Shown here: positions 48,901-60,900 of the stretch, piece after piece
Numbering within the stretch: position 1 is the stretch's first letter
Layout of the letters: the number at the start of each line of letters is the position of its first letter
DNA from: Parelaphostrongylus tenuis
Lineage: Eukaryota > Nematoda > Chromadorea > Rhabditida > Metastrongylidae
Direction: 5' to 3'
Assembly: GCA_019055375.1 (NCBI GenBank)
Contig: JAHQIW010004633.1
Location: forward strand, 1 to 64,000
DNA length: 64,000 bases
Notes under the pieces: generated by a model
Databases searched by the model: none
The model's input: only the letters and a program-made list of their open reading frames with translations
What the model was told of the DNA's origin: nothing
Made by a program: the position numbers and the translations under genes

Positions 48901-51900
48901 TACATTCTGAAACCTTTTTTCGGAAGTGTTTATGTACATTAACGTGAGAGATTTCTATAAAGGGTTGTTGCGAATAAATATTAGTTCTGTGCAGAGCATG
49001 CGAGCAATTGTAGATGCTGCTGACCGAAAATTTTGTAAGAATGATCTAAAAAGTAGAACAAGAAGAGAAGTAAAACACATAGTATCGGGGCGCGCAACCG
49101 CTGCAGCCAACCTCATAATGCCGAGACGCCGAAATTATGCCGAGATTTATAGAAAGTCGAACTTTTGAATTGTTGAGTCTCAAAATTATACCTCATGAAT
49201 GCTAGCTGGTTGTCGCTGGCTCCAGATGTATTACGTACTGCCAAATATACACTGTACTCAGAAATTCGCCCTAAAATATTGCATGAATCATCTTCCTATG
49301 TAATTCGCAGATGGGTGATATCAATGCAGAGCAAAAAGTTTGCACCAAATAAATTCTATCAAAAGTCAAAACCACCTGCAACATTCTGGGGAGGCTCCCA
49401 TGTTAACTGAGCTCCATCTTGACCTTTTGTTATTTTTATTGAAGAGGGTGCTCCTGGGAATCCAGGAAGACATGTCTTCAAAAGATTTATGAAGAATATA
49501 TATAACGGAGCCAAGACTGCAACTCTCTACTATGCAAGAGATAAAGAAACAAACAAGATGATCTATGCACCTTGAAAGCCGAAACTTCGCTCCATGGACC
49601 GCGACCAATTGAATTTATTCCTGCAACTCTGAAGCGGTAAGCCGTTCCTGGTTCAAGTTCAGCTTTTTGCAGAAAACTGACTTGACCTGCATGCATTCCA
49701 ACTTCAAAGTCCGTCTATAACACTATTTTTCATATATGGAAATTCGATGGTTCTACGAGAACCGATGATACTTGTTTGGGATCTAGAGCACTAGGTTGAG
49801 AAATTTGTGGAATTTTGAACAAGATTTACAATATCTTCAAAAAATACAAATAACCTTTTTCAAAATATTTCCAGTTCCGACTGTCCAAATTCGAATTTTC
49901 AAAAAGTTAAGATGAAGTTTAAATCCCCAGATTCCGGAACAAGCGTAGCAACTATAAACACTGACGTTATATTGAGGACAACACAATGCTCCTCTGTTGC
50001 GGACAATTCCACTTAATCGATTGTTTCACCAAGCAGCATAACACTTCACAAAAGAAAGGAATAAGAGCATTATTTTTGCTTTTGGTCAAAAACTAATTCT
50101 AGGCTGCAGAATAAGAAAGAGAATGTTTCTGCTGGCAGACTCTGTATAATCGAATGGAATTTCTGAACGATGGCGTCTTCCACATCTACTGTTGTGGATC
50201 CTAGCCTCTTCTTGAATTCAATTTATTCATCCATCATTCACGGTTTCCCAACTCTCTGCGAGTGGGTTTCTGTCTAGAGCGTGGTCGATCTTCCCTTCAG
50301 TCGTTATGAACGTGATTGATCGCTCGAGTCGATTTCTGTCCGTTCTCCCGCACTCCCAAAGTAATCGAATCAGAACATTTTCACTTATAAAGTAATGACA
50401 AGTACCAATTCATGACTCCCGAGCGATGAAGAGGCTTTGTAAGCTTGGAGCTCGTTCGAAGCAACTCCGTGCTCACCATGATTATCATCACTACCTTTGG
50501 CGCTACCTTACAACCACGATTTTATGACAGTCAATGAAGTTCATCACGAGTTATGACAGTTCAAAATAGAAAGTGAAACATTCTTTGAACACACATGAGT
50601 CAAATATGGACTCACGTAGAGCATTATGTTAATTATCCTCACTATTCCTGCAAATAATTCGCACATAAATTAACAGAATATCGATGACAATCGCACAGTA
50701 TACCAAAGACTTTATGATCACTTGAACACGTCGGTTGCCTAATACACTGTGACTCATTCTCTTACAAGCTTTCAATTCCATATACAAAAAATAAATTCAG
50801 GGACACTCAAGATTCCAGTGTTTCAAACCACTGTTTTCGCAGTGTTATGATGTTTCAAATATACCTAGGAGAATTGATTGGTAATCAAAAATTCGACTCA
50901 GACAAGAGTTGAACCCGCGTTTCACTCCTCGGTGGTGTAATGGTAGCACGCGCCCCCGGTATGGGTGGAAGACGCGGGTTAAACTCCCGCCTCAGGTAGA
51001 ATTTTTACTCACCACCAAACTCTCTCGAGATAAATTCAAATTTGGAATGACAAACTTACCCCATATGTGCTTTCGAGTGATTGATCTCCATGAAGAAAAG
51101 TAATGTGTGACTAGACAAGTAGTTCCTTTGATTATTCCCACATCATAACCATAATTCTTCTTCAGCAACTGGCTTTGCACTTTGATAACCAGCAAGAGGA
51201 CTGGTGAAAGCCGGCTCAGCGCGTTCCCGTGTGAAGACGGAGAGCCAAGTTTTTGTTCATTTAGGAACTGACATATCTTGTGACTGAGAAGTTTGCGTAT
51301 CTAAACCGCTCGCTTTCTCTGCATGTATCACCGCGAAGAGGTTGGAAATTTTCAGTCACAAGTGGAGGGTCCGTAGGAAGAGAAGACATCTAGAAGTGAA
51401 AAAAAATATGGGTCCCATCATGAAAGTAGACATAATTATTGCTGGAAAAAATATTGATATTATGAAAACAAAATGTATTCAAGTGCGAAATTTGACAAAA
51501 AATAGTGGGACTTCGTCGTCTTTGTTTATTGCCGCCACACGACCTGAAAGCTTATTTTTCAAACCATATATTTACCGTCCCAACTCCCAACCTACCCCAA
51601 CCGAATCCCAAAATGGGAGCCAATCATCTTTTGGTATCTCACGGGTGATTTTTATACACTCTGACTGTTCATTCAACAATCTAAACAATCATCTAGCTAT
51701 TCTTGAGTGGAACAGATAACCAAACAATCATCTATATACCTATCATCTATAGAGTAATAGCCGGAGATCCATCACTGGTGCTTCCACTTCCGACACAAAG
51801 GCAATCGCTAGGCTAGGTGCCAGTCGCTGCCCCAATGCCAGCCCTCTCATTTGAGCATGATATTGTCCCGGACCATTTGAAGATTGAGCAGTTCAAGCAC

Positions 51901-54900
51901 TCCTTTGAAAGGACCATGAACTGCTCAATCGACAAGCCATGCATGTTCACAGCTGCCTGGTGTTGTATCAGAAGCTCATGTGTGGTTTACAATGCGGAGT
52001 CATTCGACACGTTTGGTATATGGAGCAGTAACGTTGAATGACTCCATTACGTACGCGTTGTTCGGGTTCGCGTTACGTAGACGATCCAGGAACATCTGAG
52101 TGTCCGTCAGATGGGCTGGAATGTGTCCTAGACAACTGGGATGTTATTGAAGTTAAGAACCATGTTATCCTATTCGTTCGGTCCGCCCAACAGCTGATGA
52201 TGGGTCTAACTTTGAATATAGAGGGATCGTTAGGCATTAGATCATCAGTAGATACTAACTTTGTGTTTATATAAGTAAGTATAAAACAGGACATGCGGTG
52301 ACTAGATCTTAAATTGAGAAATGATTGATGGTCTTAAGCCTGCCGCTTTTGCCTAATGGACCCACTCAATGTTTAATTTGCGGTTTTGCCTTTTAAATTC
52401 CTTTACAGAAAATGATCGGTAACGCGAAGCATCTTCGAGATGCTTATTCGTTATTGCGATATCTAACCTGTCCAAGAATCACGACAAATTCTCCACCCTT
52501 ATCAGCAACTGATAGCCTCAATCTTCCTTACCTTATCAACCTCTCGAAACTTTTTTCATGCCAAGCTTTTGTGGTTCGGTGGGTACGCGTGAAATCTTTT
52601 CGTGCGATAGTGAGTGGGTGGGTTCTGAAAGTCTCATCCGCAAATTTGTTAGAAATTTGCTTTAGATTGTTGAATGAACAGTCAGAGTATATAAGATTCT
52701 CCTTGAGATACCAGAAGATATTGGCTCCCTTTACTGACCGTGCAAATAAGCTTAACTGAGAGCGGCTACATAATAAAGTGGTACCGAAAGCCAAGTAATA
52801 AAAAAATCCTGGTTCACTATCTCCCTTCTCATCCCTCACATACGAAAAAGGCGTTAGTAAAAAACATGTTTCGAACAACAGTTAATGTATGTACCGGGGC
52901 GAAGCAGAGAGTAGAATCCAGTGAAACTGGCTCGGGAAATAGCCACTTCTAATGGGTACGAATCTGTAGCCCCTTGGCTTAGGTTTAGAGGAAAGAGTAC
53001 GCCTCCGAACGAAAACTCGAATGAAAGGAAAGTCCCGTTTATCCCTCGCTTCTTTTCAAATGAGATTGTATAGCTATAAAACGCTGTTTGAAAGAGCGGG
53101 TTTAGTGCAATTGGTGGCTATTATTAAAATACCACCGATTACTCTAAGACGCCAACTAGTTCGCAACCGCTTATGTGACCGCCTCTGTATAATGAAAGAT
53201 TGTAAGATATGTCTCACGGCAGAGACGGTGATTGCATGAGCGTAGGGTACAGTCTGCCTAATCTCTTGCAAAGCGTGTAGCTATAAATATATCGGCGAAA
53301 CGGGTAGGCCGCTCTATGCCCGCATAGAAGAACACATAGCTGACAAGCGTCTTAATGAACGGAACACCCCGCTAGGAACGCATAGAGAACAGAAGACACG
53401 ACGGAGTCGATTTTGAGATCGAAGTCACCATCCTTGCGCAGGAACAAAAAACATCAGCGCGAAAATTCTGAAGCACTTTGGATTAACACCACCAATCCAA
53501 CTATAAGCCGCAGGAAGAAATGCCTCGCTATCACAAGTGATTTTAGTCAGTATATAAGACTGTTATTTTGATGAGTAAGGTGCATTTCAAGCCTATGTGA
53601 TCTCCTTCCGGTGGTCCCCACTTGAATCATTCAGTGGAACACACATAAAAAGCGGGGAGTATGTTGAGTGTTGATTTTTTGGTTGATGCGATTGAAATTT
53701 AGGTCTGGTAATTTTTTCTAAAGGGTATTGGAGGTGTTTGACTGATTGGATTGCGGACAATTCAACCTTTCCAGGCTCTGAAAAAGGCGAACTGCCAAAA
53801 CATCAGTTATCAAATAAAGTTTAATGTAACACCTCGTGTTTGGCTCAAAAGAAGAAAATCAAAAAATTATATTGAAGCATTCCGAGTCTGATAGACAGTC
53901 GGTCTTTGGGAATGATGTTGAGCGACAGGCAAAACTCCGAACTTTGAGCGAGAGTTGACCCTCATCTCACCCTTTCCAGGGGCGTTGACGGTCGGTAGCT
54001 GAGAGTTCGATACTTTGTATCGCAGAAAGAGTGACAGCAAAACAGAAGTGGCGGTTGTGCAGTGGGTTGCACACGTCCACGGAAAGGGTGAGACACGGTT
54101 TTGACTAAAACTCTAGATCCAAAGTTATTCATACCACACAACATTATCTGTTGAATAAAGAAATCTGTCGACATTTTTCCAAGAAATTAGCGGAAAGCAT
54201 CAAACTGGAGCGCCCTGATTCGAAACTGGTCAAGGGTCAAAAGTGCAATCTTCTTACACATTTAAGAAAGAGCTGATTAGTGCGAATTGAGGCAAGAAAC
54301 TCAGTCTCCTCAACCATATCAATCGGAACTTTCTTCGACTGACTATGACCTCAAATACCATGACTGCTACTTCAAGAAAAAAAAAACTCTAGCAAACACG
54401 CCATAGAAAAGTCCTTGAAAAACTCGGTTGCGTTCTCGACAACGAAGATTTGTTTGCGAAATAGAAGGAATACATTTTCCAAAAAATTTTCTCAATAATG
54501 TAAACTATAATACTTCTTTCTTGAATGAAAACATACAAGCTACCCTATTGTATACACATCAAATCCGATCTCAAAAACGTTTCTTTTCCCACCTGCCAAA
54601 CTATTTAGCTGGCAAAACAGACCAAATATTTACCTCTCCATGCACATGCTCTTTCAAACTAGAAGACTGCGCATCCATAGCGATAACAGAATTTTCTGGA
54701 TCGTTAACCGCAGCCTTTTCGTCCTGGAAACAAAAACATAGCTGTGCCCTGAGGTACTATGTAGTTTCCTAACCACTGAATTATGATGGTATTCTTGTTT
54801 TTCGGTCGGATCCTGCACTGATTTACTATCACTTGCGCCCTGTGTAGGATCAGCTGGCACCATTGACTGCGGTTCGGTTAGCTCAGATGATTCAAAGGAG

Positions 54901-57900
54901 CACTGAGGATCTTGTGGAGCCTCCTAGAGAATATTCATCTTGGAATGAATAGAAGAATTACCAAGGTGGAAAGAAAATTTCTTTTGTTTGGATGGGAATG
55001 TCATTTTTTCGCATATCGTGCGTGATTTTCATACCATTTGAAAGGTCTACTTCTTGCACATCAGTTAATATATAAAGTGTCTATATCTGCTGCACGATCA
55101 CCCACACGATCACAAGACTCATTGAAGTTTCGCGAGAGTACAAACATCCACTCTGTCTCACTTTTATCGATCTGAAGAAAGCCTTTGATTCAGTGGAAAC
55201 AGAAGCGGTTATAGAGGCTCTGGATAACCAGGGCGTCCCTACTCGGTACATAATGATCCTTCGTGAGCTTTATAAAGATTTCACGACCAGAATATCTCCA
55301 TTCTACAACAATATCACCATTGACGTAAGAAGAGGGGTTCGACAAGGCGATACAATATCGCCAAAACTATTCACTGCCACCCTACAAAACGTCATGCGAA
55401 CATTAGAATGGGACGAAATGGGAGTGAAAATTGACGGTCGACAATTAAACCATCTTCGCTTTGCTGACGATATCGTTCTCATAACACCAAACATCAGCCA
55501 AGCGGAACGAATGTTGACTGATTTCGACAACGCCTGTGGAAAGATCGGTCTTCAACTGAATCTAACGAAAACAATGTTCATGAGGAACGGATGGGTTTCT
55601 AATGCCCCATTCACGCTCAACGGAACGACAATTTCCGAATGCTCCAGTTACATCTATCTAGGTCGTGAAATCAACATGATGAACGACCTAGCCCCAGAGT
55701 TGAGCAGGAGGAAACGAGCGGCTTGGGGAACGTTTAAGAGCATCGAAGATGTAGTGAAGAGGACAAAGAACATCCGACTCCGTGCCCACCTTTTCGACTC
55801 GACAATTATCCCTGCCCTAACGTATGCAGCAGAGAACCTGGTCGCTACGTAAGCAGGATGAAAGATCACTTGCCGTTATCGAACGCGCAGTCGAAAGGTC
55901 GATGCTAGGAGTATCTCGTATTTCGCAAATGAGACAAAGGATCCGAACTTCCGACCTACGTCAACGATCGAAAATCAGAGACGCCGTTCTACACGCCAGG
56001 ATATCGAAAATAAGGTGGGCCGGACACGTGATGCGCTTCAACGACAACCGATGGACGAGAGCCGTTACCGACTGGATTCCTCGGGACGTCAAGCGCTCTA
56101 AAGGAAGACCACTGACCCGTTGGTCCGATTTCTTCACGAAAGCGATGGAAGAAAGATATGATGCTCAGCGAATTCCTAGAGCAAGGAGGACCCACTGGGC
56201 TACTCTTGCACGCGATAGGAAAAAATGGAAGAGTTGCTGGTACCCGCTCGAGTCACTCGACGATCAACGGGACGACAGGTGATACAGGTGATATCTGCTG
56301 CAGAATGGAACTGTCCAGAAAACAAAAACGTTTGTTAATGCTTTATGAGTACAAAAATTTGGTTCAAATGCTGCTGATGCTGCTCGCCGAGACGACAAAG
56401 CTTGCGGCTACGGTACGATACTTTCTTCGACGGTACTTCGATCAGATCCGAAACCTGGCGGACCGATGGCAAAAAGTGGTGGGTAATAATGGCCTGTATT
56501 TTGAAGAATAAAACGAAATTCTTTTTATTTGACATCTGTCAGCGTGACTGGGTTCAATGTCGACACCGACTACCTGGGCCAGGCCGTTGACGGCTGACGG
56601 CTGACAGATTGATGCGCTGTAGCGTGAAAAAGAGCGATGTGTAAAATTGGCGTCAGTAGTGTAACGGATAGAGCACGCATTCCCAGAAAGAGTGAGGTGC
56701 GGGTTCTGGTCCCGCCTGACGCGAAAGTTTTGCACATCACTCTACATCGATGGGTTTCGAAGAATAGTTATTTGTTTGTTGTTTGTTGTCTGAATATATG
56801 CATAAATCTTGAATGCTTTATCAAGAGGAAATTTTCTTTCCAACCTAGTAAATCGTAAAATTACATAAGAAAAAAAAAAGCCAGTTCATGAACCTGAGAA
56901 GATGGTCTCGGAGGATGATCGGACAGCTGAGGTGGATCAGGTTGCACTGGTGTAGGCAAATTATTTTCCTCTGTCCTTTGCTTCGGTGGCGACGGCGGTG
57001 ACTGCTCTTCAGTCGGCAATTCATCGAAAAGGTTTTGTGGGAGAGCAGCCTGAGCCGAGAAAAGTTTTAGCAATGGTACAAGTGGTAACATAGACAACTA
57101 GGAACAATCTATATATTAGAAATACGAGCACTTCACATACTTCGTCATGGTGTCGTGAATTCGAAGGAGCAGTATAAGTTGTACCCTGCGTAGATATGCT
57201 GGACTGTTGATGAGGTGCAAGAGGAAGAGTGCTGGGTTGATCTACTTCTCCAAGAGTCGGTCCACCTCTAGTCAAAACAACTGCAGGCGAACCAACAGGG
57301 ACACCGCCTTGCACATACATAACCCTTGGAAGCAATCAGACGACGTACAAACAGAAAATCCAGAACGTATCGAATATAATAGACAAAAAGTTACTTTTGT
57401 TGTGCACCCGCTTTTGAAAAAAATATCGCTTTGGTGTTTGTTGCTGACTTAATTGTGTTTGGCAAAGTATAGCTTCCTGGATGGCCAGGAACTTGTCTGA
57501 CAACTCGTAGAAGCTGCTGTCCTGCCCCAGAGGTGCGAACCACCTGAAATTCCCATTATTCATTCACATAAATAAAGAATCCTTCCAATACTTGATGAAA
57601 ATCGCAACAAAATATTATCAGAACATAATGTATCGAAGGCGTCCAAACCTTCATGACACCGCCAGAGGTAGTAGCCCTTTGTAGCATTAATTTCTGAGAT
57701 GGCAACGACTGCGGCTTGCCGACACCTGCTATCGGCCTCGAAGCTTGAAACTGTGAAGCTCACCAAGTTTGTGAACGCGAAAGGAATAACCCTATGAAAT
57801 ACCTTCGTCCTCTAAGATTTTGTGAGTGCCGATATTAGCATCGTATTTGTGTAACTGAAGAAGGTATGCTTCTGCCGTTGGAAGAGAACCCCATGAGACC

Positions 57901-60900
57901 TACAAAAAACCACTAAGATAAAAGCTAGAGATATTTTTAGAATCAATTTTACAGTTCTATATTACACAGCAGAAATTTCAAGGTCAGAACGTGTGGAGAA
58001 CATGATTAAGCGGCCAGTTGTGCAACATTTCAGAGCCGAACATAAATTTCCTTGAGTTGAGGATTCGTTTAACGCAATCCATTTTTCGAATCTACCAAAA
58101 TAGAGCCTATTTTGCTTTTTCCTCAGAATTTTAGTAATCATTCTATAGCATGAATCTAGGCAATTCCAATCCTGTAATTATTTCCTCAGGTGACCTTTTT
58201 TAGTGTGCTGCAGCAGGAAAATGAAATCAGGTTCCACACTTAACGCTCATTACCGCGTCTTTCGAATCGCGTTGCGCAATGGTCTCAAAGTTGCCTCGGA
58301 AGAGAGCGATTTCCGTTACTTATTTGGCAATTTTTTCTGTTTCAAAAAAATCCCTAATTCTTTGTAATAAAACTGCACAACAAACTTTGATTTTTGATAC
58401 CGTGGGCTAAGGTTTTCATGATATACTGCGAAATAAAGGCGCTACCAAGCCTAAAAGTGCAAAACGTAATCTTCCTTTGGCTCTACGAAAATCCTCTCAA
58501 AATCCAGCTTGACTTCAGAATCACCTAAGTTTATGTCAACAGATGACTACTAATATTCTATTATGGGGTCATTGACAAACCCAGGTCAGGCAAAAACTGC
58601 GCGGTAAGTGTGGAACTCAATTTTGTTCTCGCTACCACAGCACATCAAAAAGATCTTTTCGAAAAAACAAGCACATTTTTGAAACATCGAAGTTTCTGGT
58701 ATCGAACGATAACTAAAGTTCTACAGGAAAAGCTCTGCCCAGCGAAAAGTGCGAGTGTGGAACTGAATTTCATTCCCGCTGCTACAGCGCACTAAAGAGG
58801 GCTTTTAGAAACCGATTTTACTATTGGAATTACCAAGATTCAAGCTAACAAATGATCATTCTGAAGAAAAAACTAGAAAGATTCTGTCTACAAAAAGCTG
58901 AGAAATGGATTGCGATAGCTGAATTTTATCGACAATTATCACAGAATAGTGCGCAAGTTATACAAACCTCTAAACCAGCGACGCTGGCACGAACTAGCTG
59001 AACACGGGAAGGTGTCCCCGGAACAGATGTCTCCAAATACCACATATCTTTGCAGCAAACCTATATGAATATTCCAGCGATTGACTGGAAAGTGCTTGGT
59101 AATGAAAGAGAAGCACATGTGAACACACTTGATTATTCCAAGCTTTGCGATAACCATCTCTTCCTGACCAGATATATATCCTGCCGTTAATAACAACAGA
59201 GCAGTGTCCAGCTCTTGCTCGTGGTAGATTCTCTGGAAAAGACTGCAGTAAACTCGATGGTATGTATTACAAAGCAGAGTAAAGGTTAGAGGGGCATTAC
59301 CGTCAAACACATGAGAAGTGCTCTCCCATACCATCGAGTTGAGGTTTAAGCAAGAAAGATCATTCGTGCACTTCCACCCTTTGACCTCACCTTCACTGTC
59401 CTGCTCACTCAGTGGTACCTGATATCGGTGATTTCTCGAACTATGTAACGGAAACGTTGGGTTCAAAATATATATGTACTAACCCATCCACCAAAGATAT
59501 ACATTCTGTGCCCAACAAGGTTAGCGGTGTGTAGGGAACGTGGGGTAGGCGGAATCCCATCAATCTGAAAATGAACTGGCAATAGTGAAGAAACCTTCAT
59601 TCGCGTACCTGTGACCTTTTATGAAATGAATAAAAAGTCGTGAATACTCAAGGGATCTTTTCTGTAGAACGGCACGGGATGGATAAATGATCACTCTCGA
59701 TGGACAAAAACTTTCCGTAAAAGTGTAAGTGATTATTCCAAGGCGGTTCTGTGGTTACTGCACTACGTAGCCGTTTTTTGAAGAAGTCTTTTTATAACGC
59801 TGTAGCATTCAAAATGAAATTATGTTTCACAGCAACCGCGTGCTTTTAGTACAACTTCGTTGAAAGCACGAAAAGCATATGAACGTGTAGAGGAAATCTT
59901 GTAATGTGGAAGTACTACGTTTTATCTGGAATTTCTTCCAAAGCAGGAAAAAAGTCCCTAATTAAAATAACAAAAATTGAACTTCACATGTGACGCGTCA
60001 ACTTAATCGACCGTCGCGGAACGCCGGATCGAATCCACGGCTAGCATCACCCAGACCATAATCTAGCTGATAGACAACTGCGCCGCATACGTGGCACTCA
60101 CTCTTATCTAATCTATTACACTACAATGAAACAGCTTTCTAAGAAATTAGCGCAGCAAAGAAATCGTTGAAACTTACGCTATCGAATACTTACTAATAAT
60201 CTGAAAGAAGAGTTCAATCCTGCGAGAAATACGTGTGTATGAAACACAAAAGTTTTCTTTTTGCTACAACGTTATAAAAAGGTCTTTTCAAAAGCGGCCA
60301 CGTAGCGCAGTAGCCAGAGATTTGAGCTTTCGCATGGTTACCGAAAGTGCAAAGGAAAGAGTCTGTCCAGCGATAAAGGTCGCTTCTTCATCGAATGCCG
60401 TTTAAACCCTTTGGGTACCAGCGTTGACAGGCAAGCGGCGACGTGCCGTCACCTGCCGCAGCAGTCGGACAAGTGGCTCTAGATGCCGATGCATGTATGG
60501 ATGTCTGTCTACTTTACCACGAGACGCAACGCAGCCACTGCAGTAGCTGAGTAAGATTTGACGTCGCGTGGTAAGCATCAATATGACACCTATGGCCCCT
60601 AAAAGGCTGACAGAAAAGAACCAACATGGAGAGTAAGAAAAGTGGGAGTGATAAGAATTAACCAACCAAAGGATTATCCCAGGTCATTGAGTCCAGATCA
60701 AGTATCCACAGATCGCCAAGTCGATTGCCGTTCATTCCACCAAATATGATCAACTGGCGGCATGCCTCCGTCTCATGTACAATCGCTGAATGTGATTCTC
60801 TAGCACATGGACGAGCACCATAAGTCTGAAGGTGAGGAAAACATTCGTACTACGAGATGCAGTACTAACAAGGTCAATGTCATGATTGATTGCTAGAACG

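Larger units (their letters stand above)
37170..51530. repeat. Segmental duplication, block B
   Basis: Direct paralogue of 8340-35460 (landmarks listed there). Private insertions: a tRNA-like SINE at 40867-41132, a ~430 bp stretch at about 41310-41750 with an orphan ORF, and about 46480-49150 containing a foldback element and a hairpin. It holds the live 3' half of HCF-1 and a damaged copy of gene X. Confidence 0.85.
54957..56852 (+). mobile_element. Mariner element split by two nested retroelements
   Basis: Left terminal repeat GGTGGAAAGAAAATTTCTTT at about 54965 and right repeat (reverse complement) at about 56825-56848. Its parts match the mariner at 17504-18049 in order: leader 54965-55094, then (after an RTE) [18 protein letters not shown] at 56305 and [20 protein letters not shown] to about 56510, then (after a SINE) the trailer 56753-56850. 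The transposase core is deleted as in the other copy. It lies in an HCF-1 intron on the opposite strand to HCF-1. Confidence 0.8.

Noticed and set aside
50928..50998. Functional tRNA gene
   Set aside because: The fold is partial, T33 is absent, the T loop lacks the B-box consensus, and similar modules in this window belong to SINEs.
60402..60665. Minus-strand ORF with a hydrophobic segment between HCF-1 exons
   Set aside because: Located in an HCF-1 intron beside foldback sequence, with no domain, no splice logic and no paralogue.
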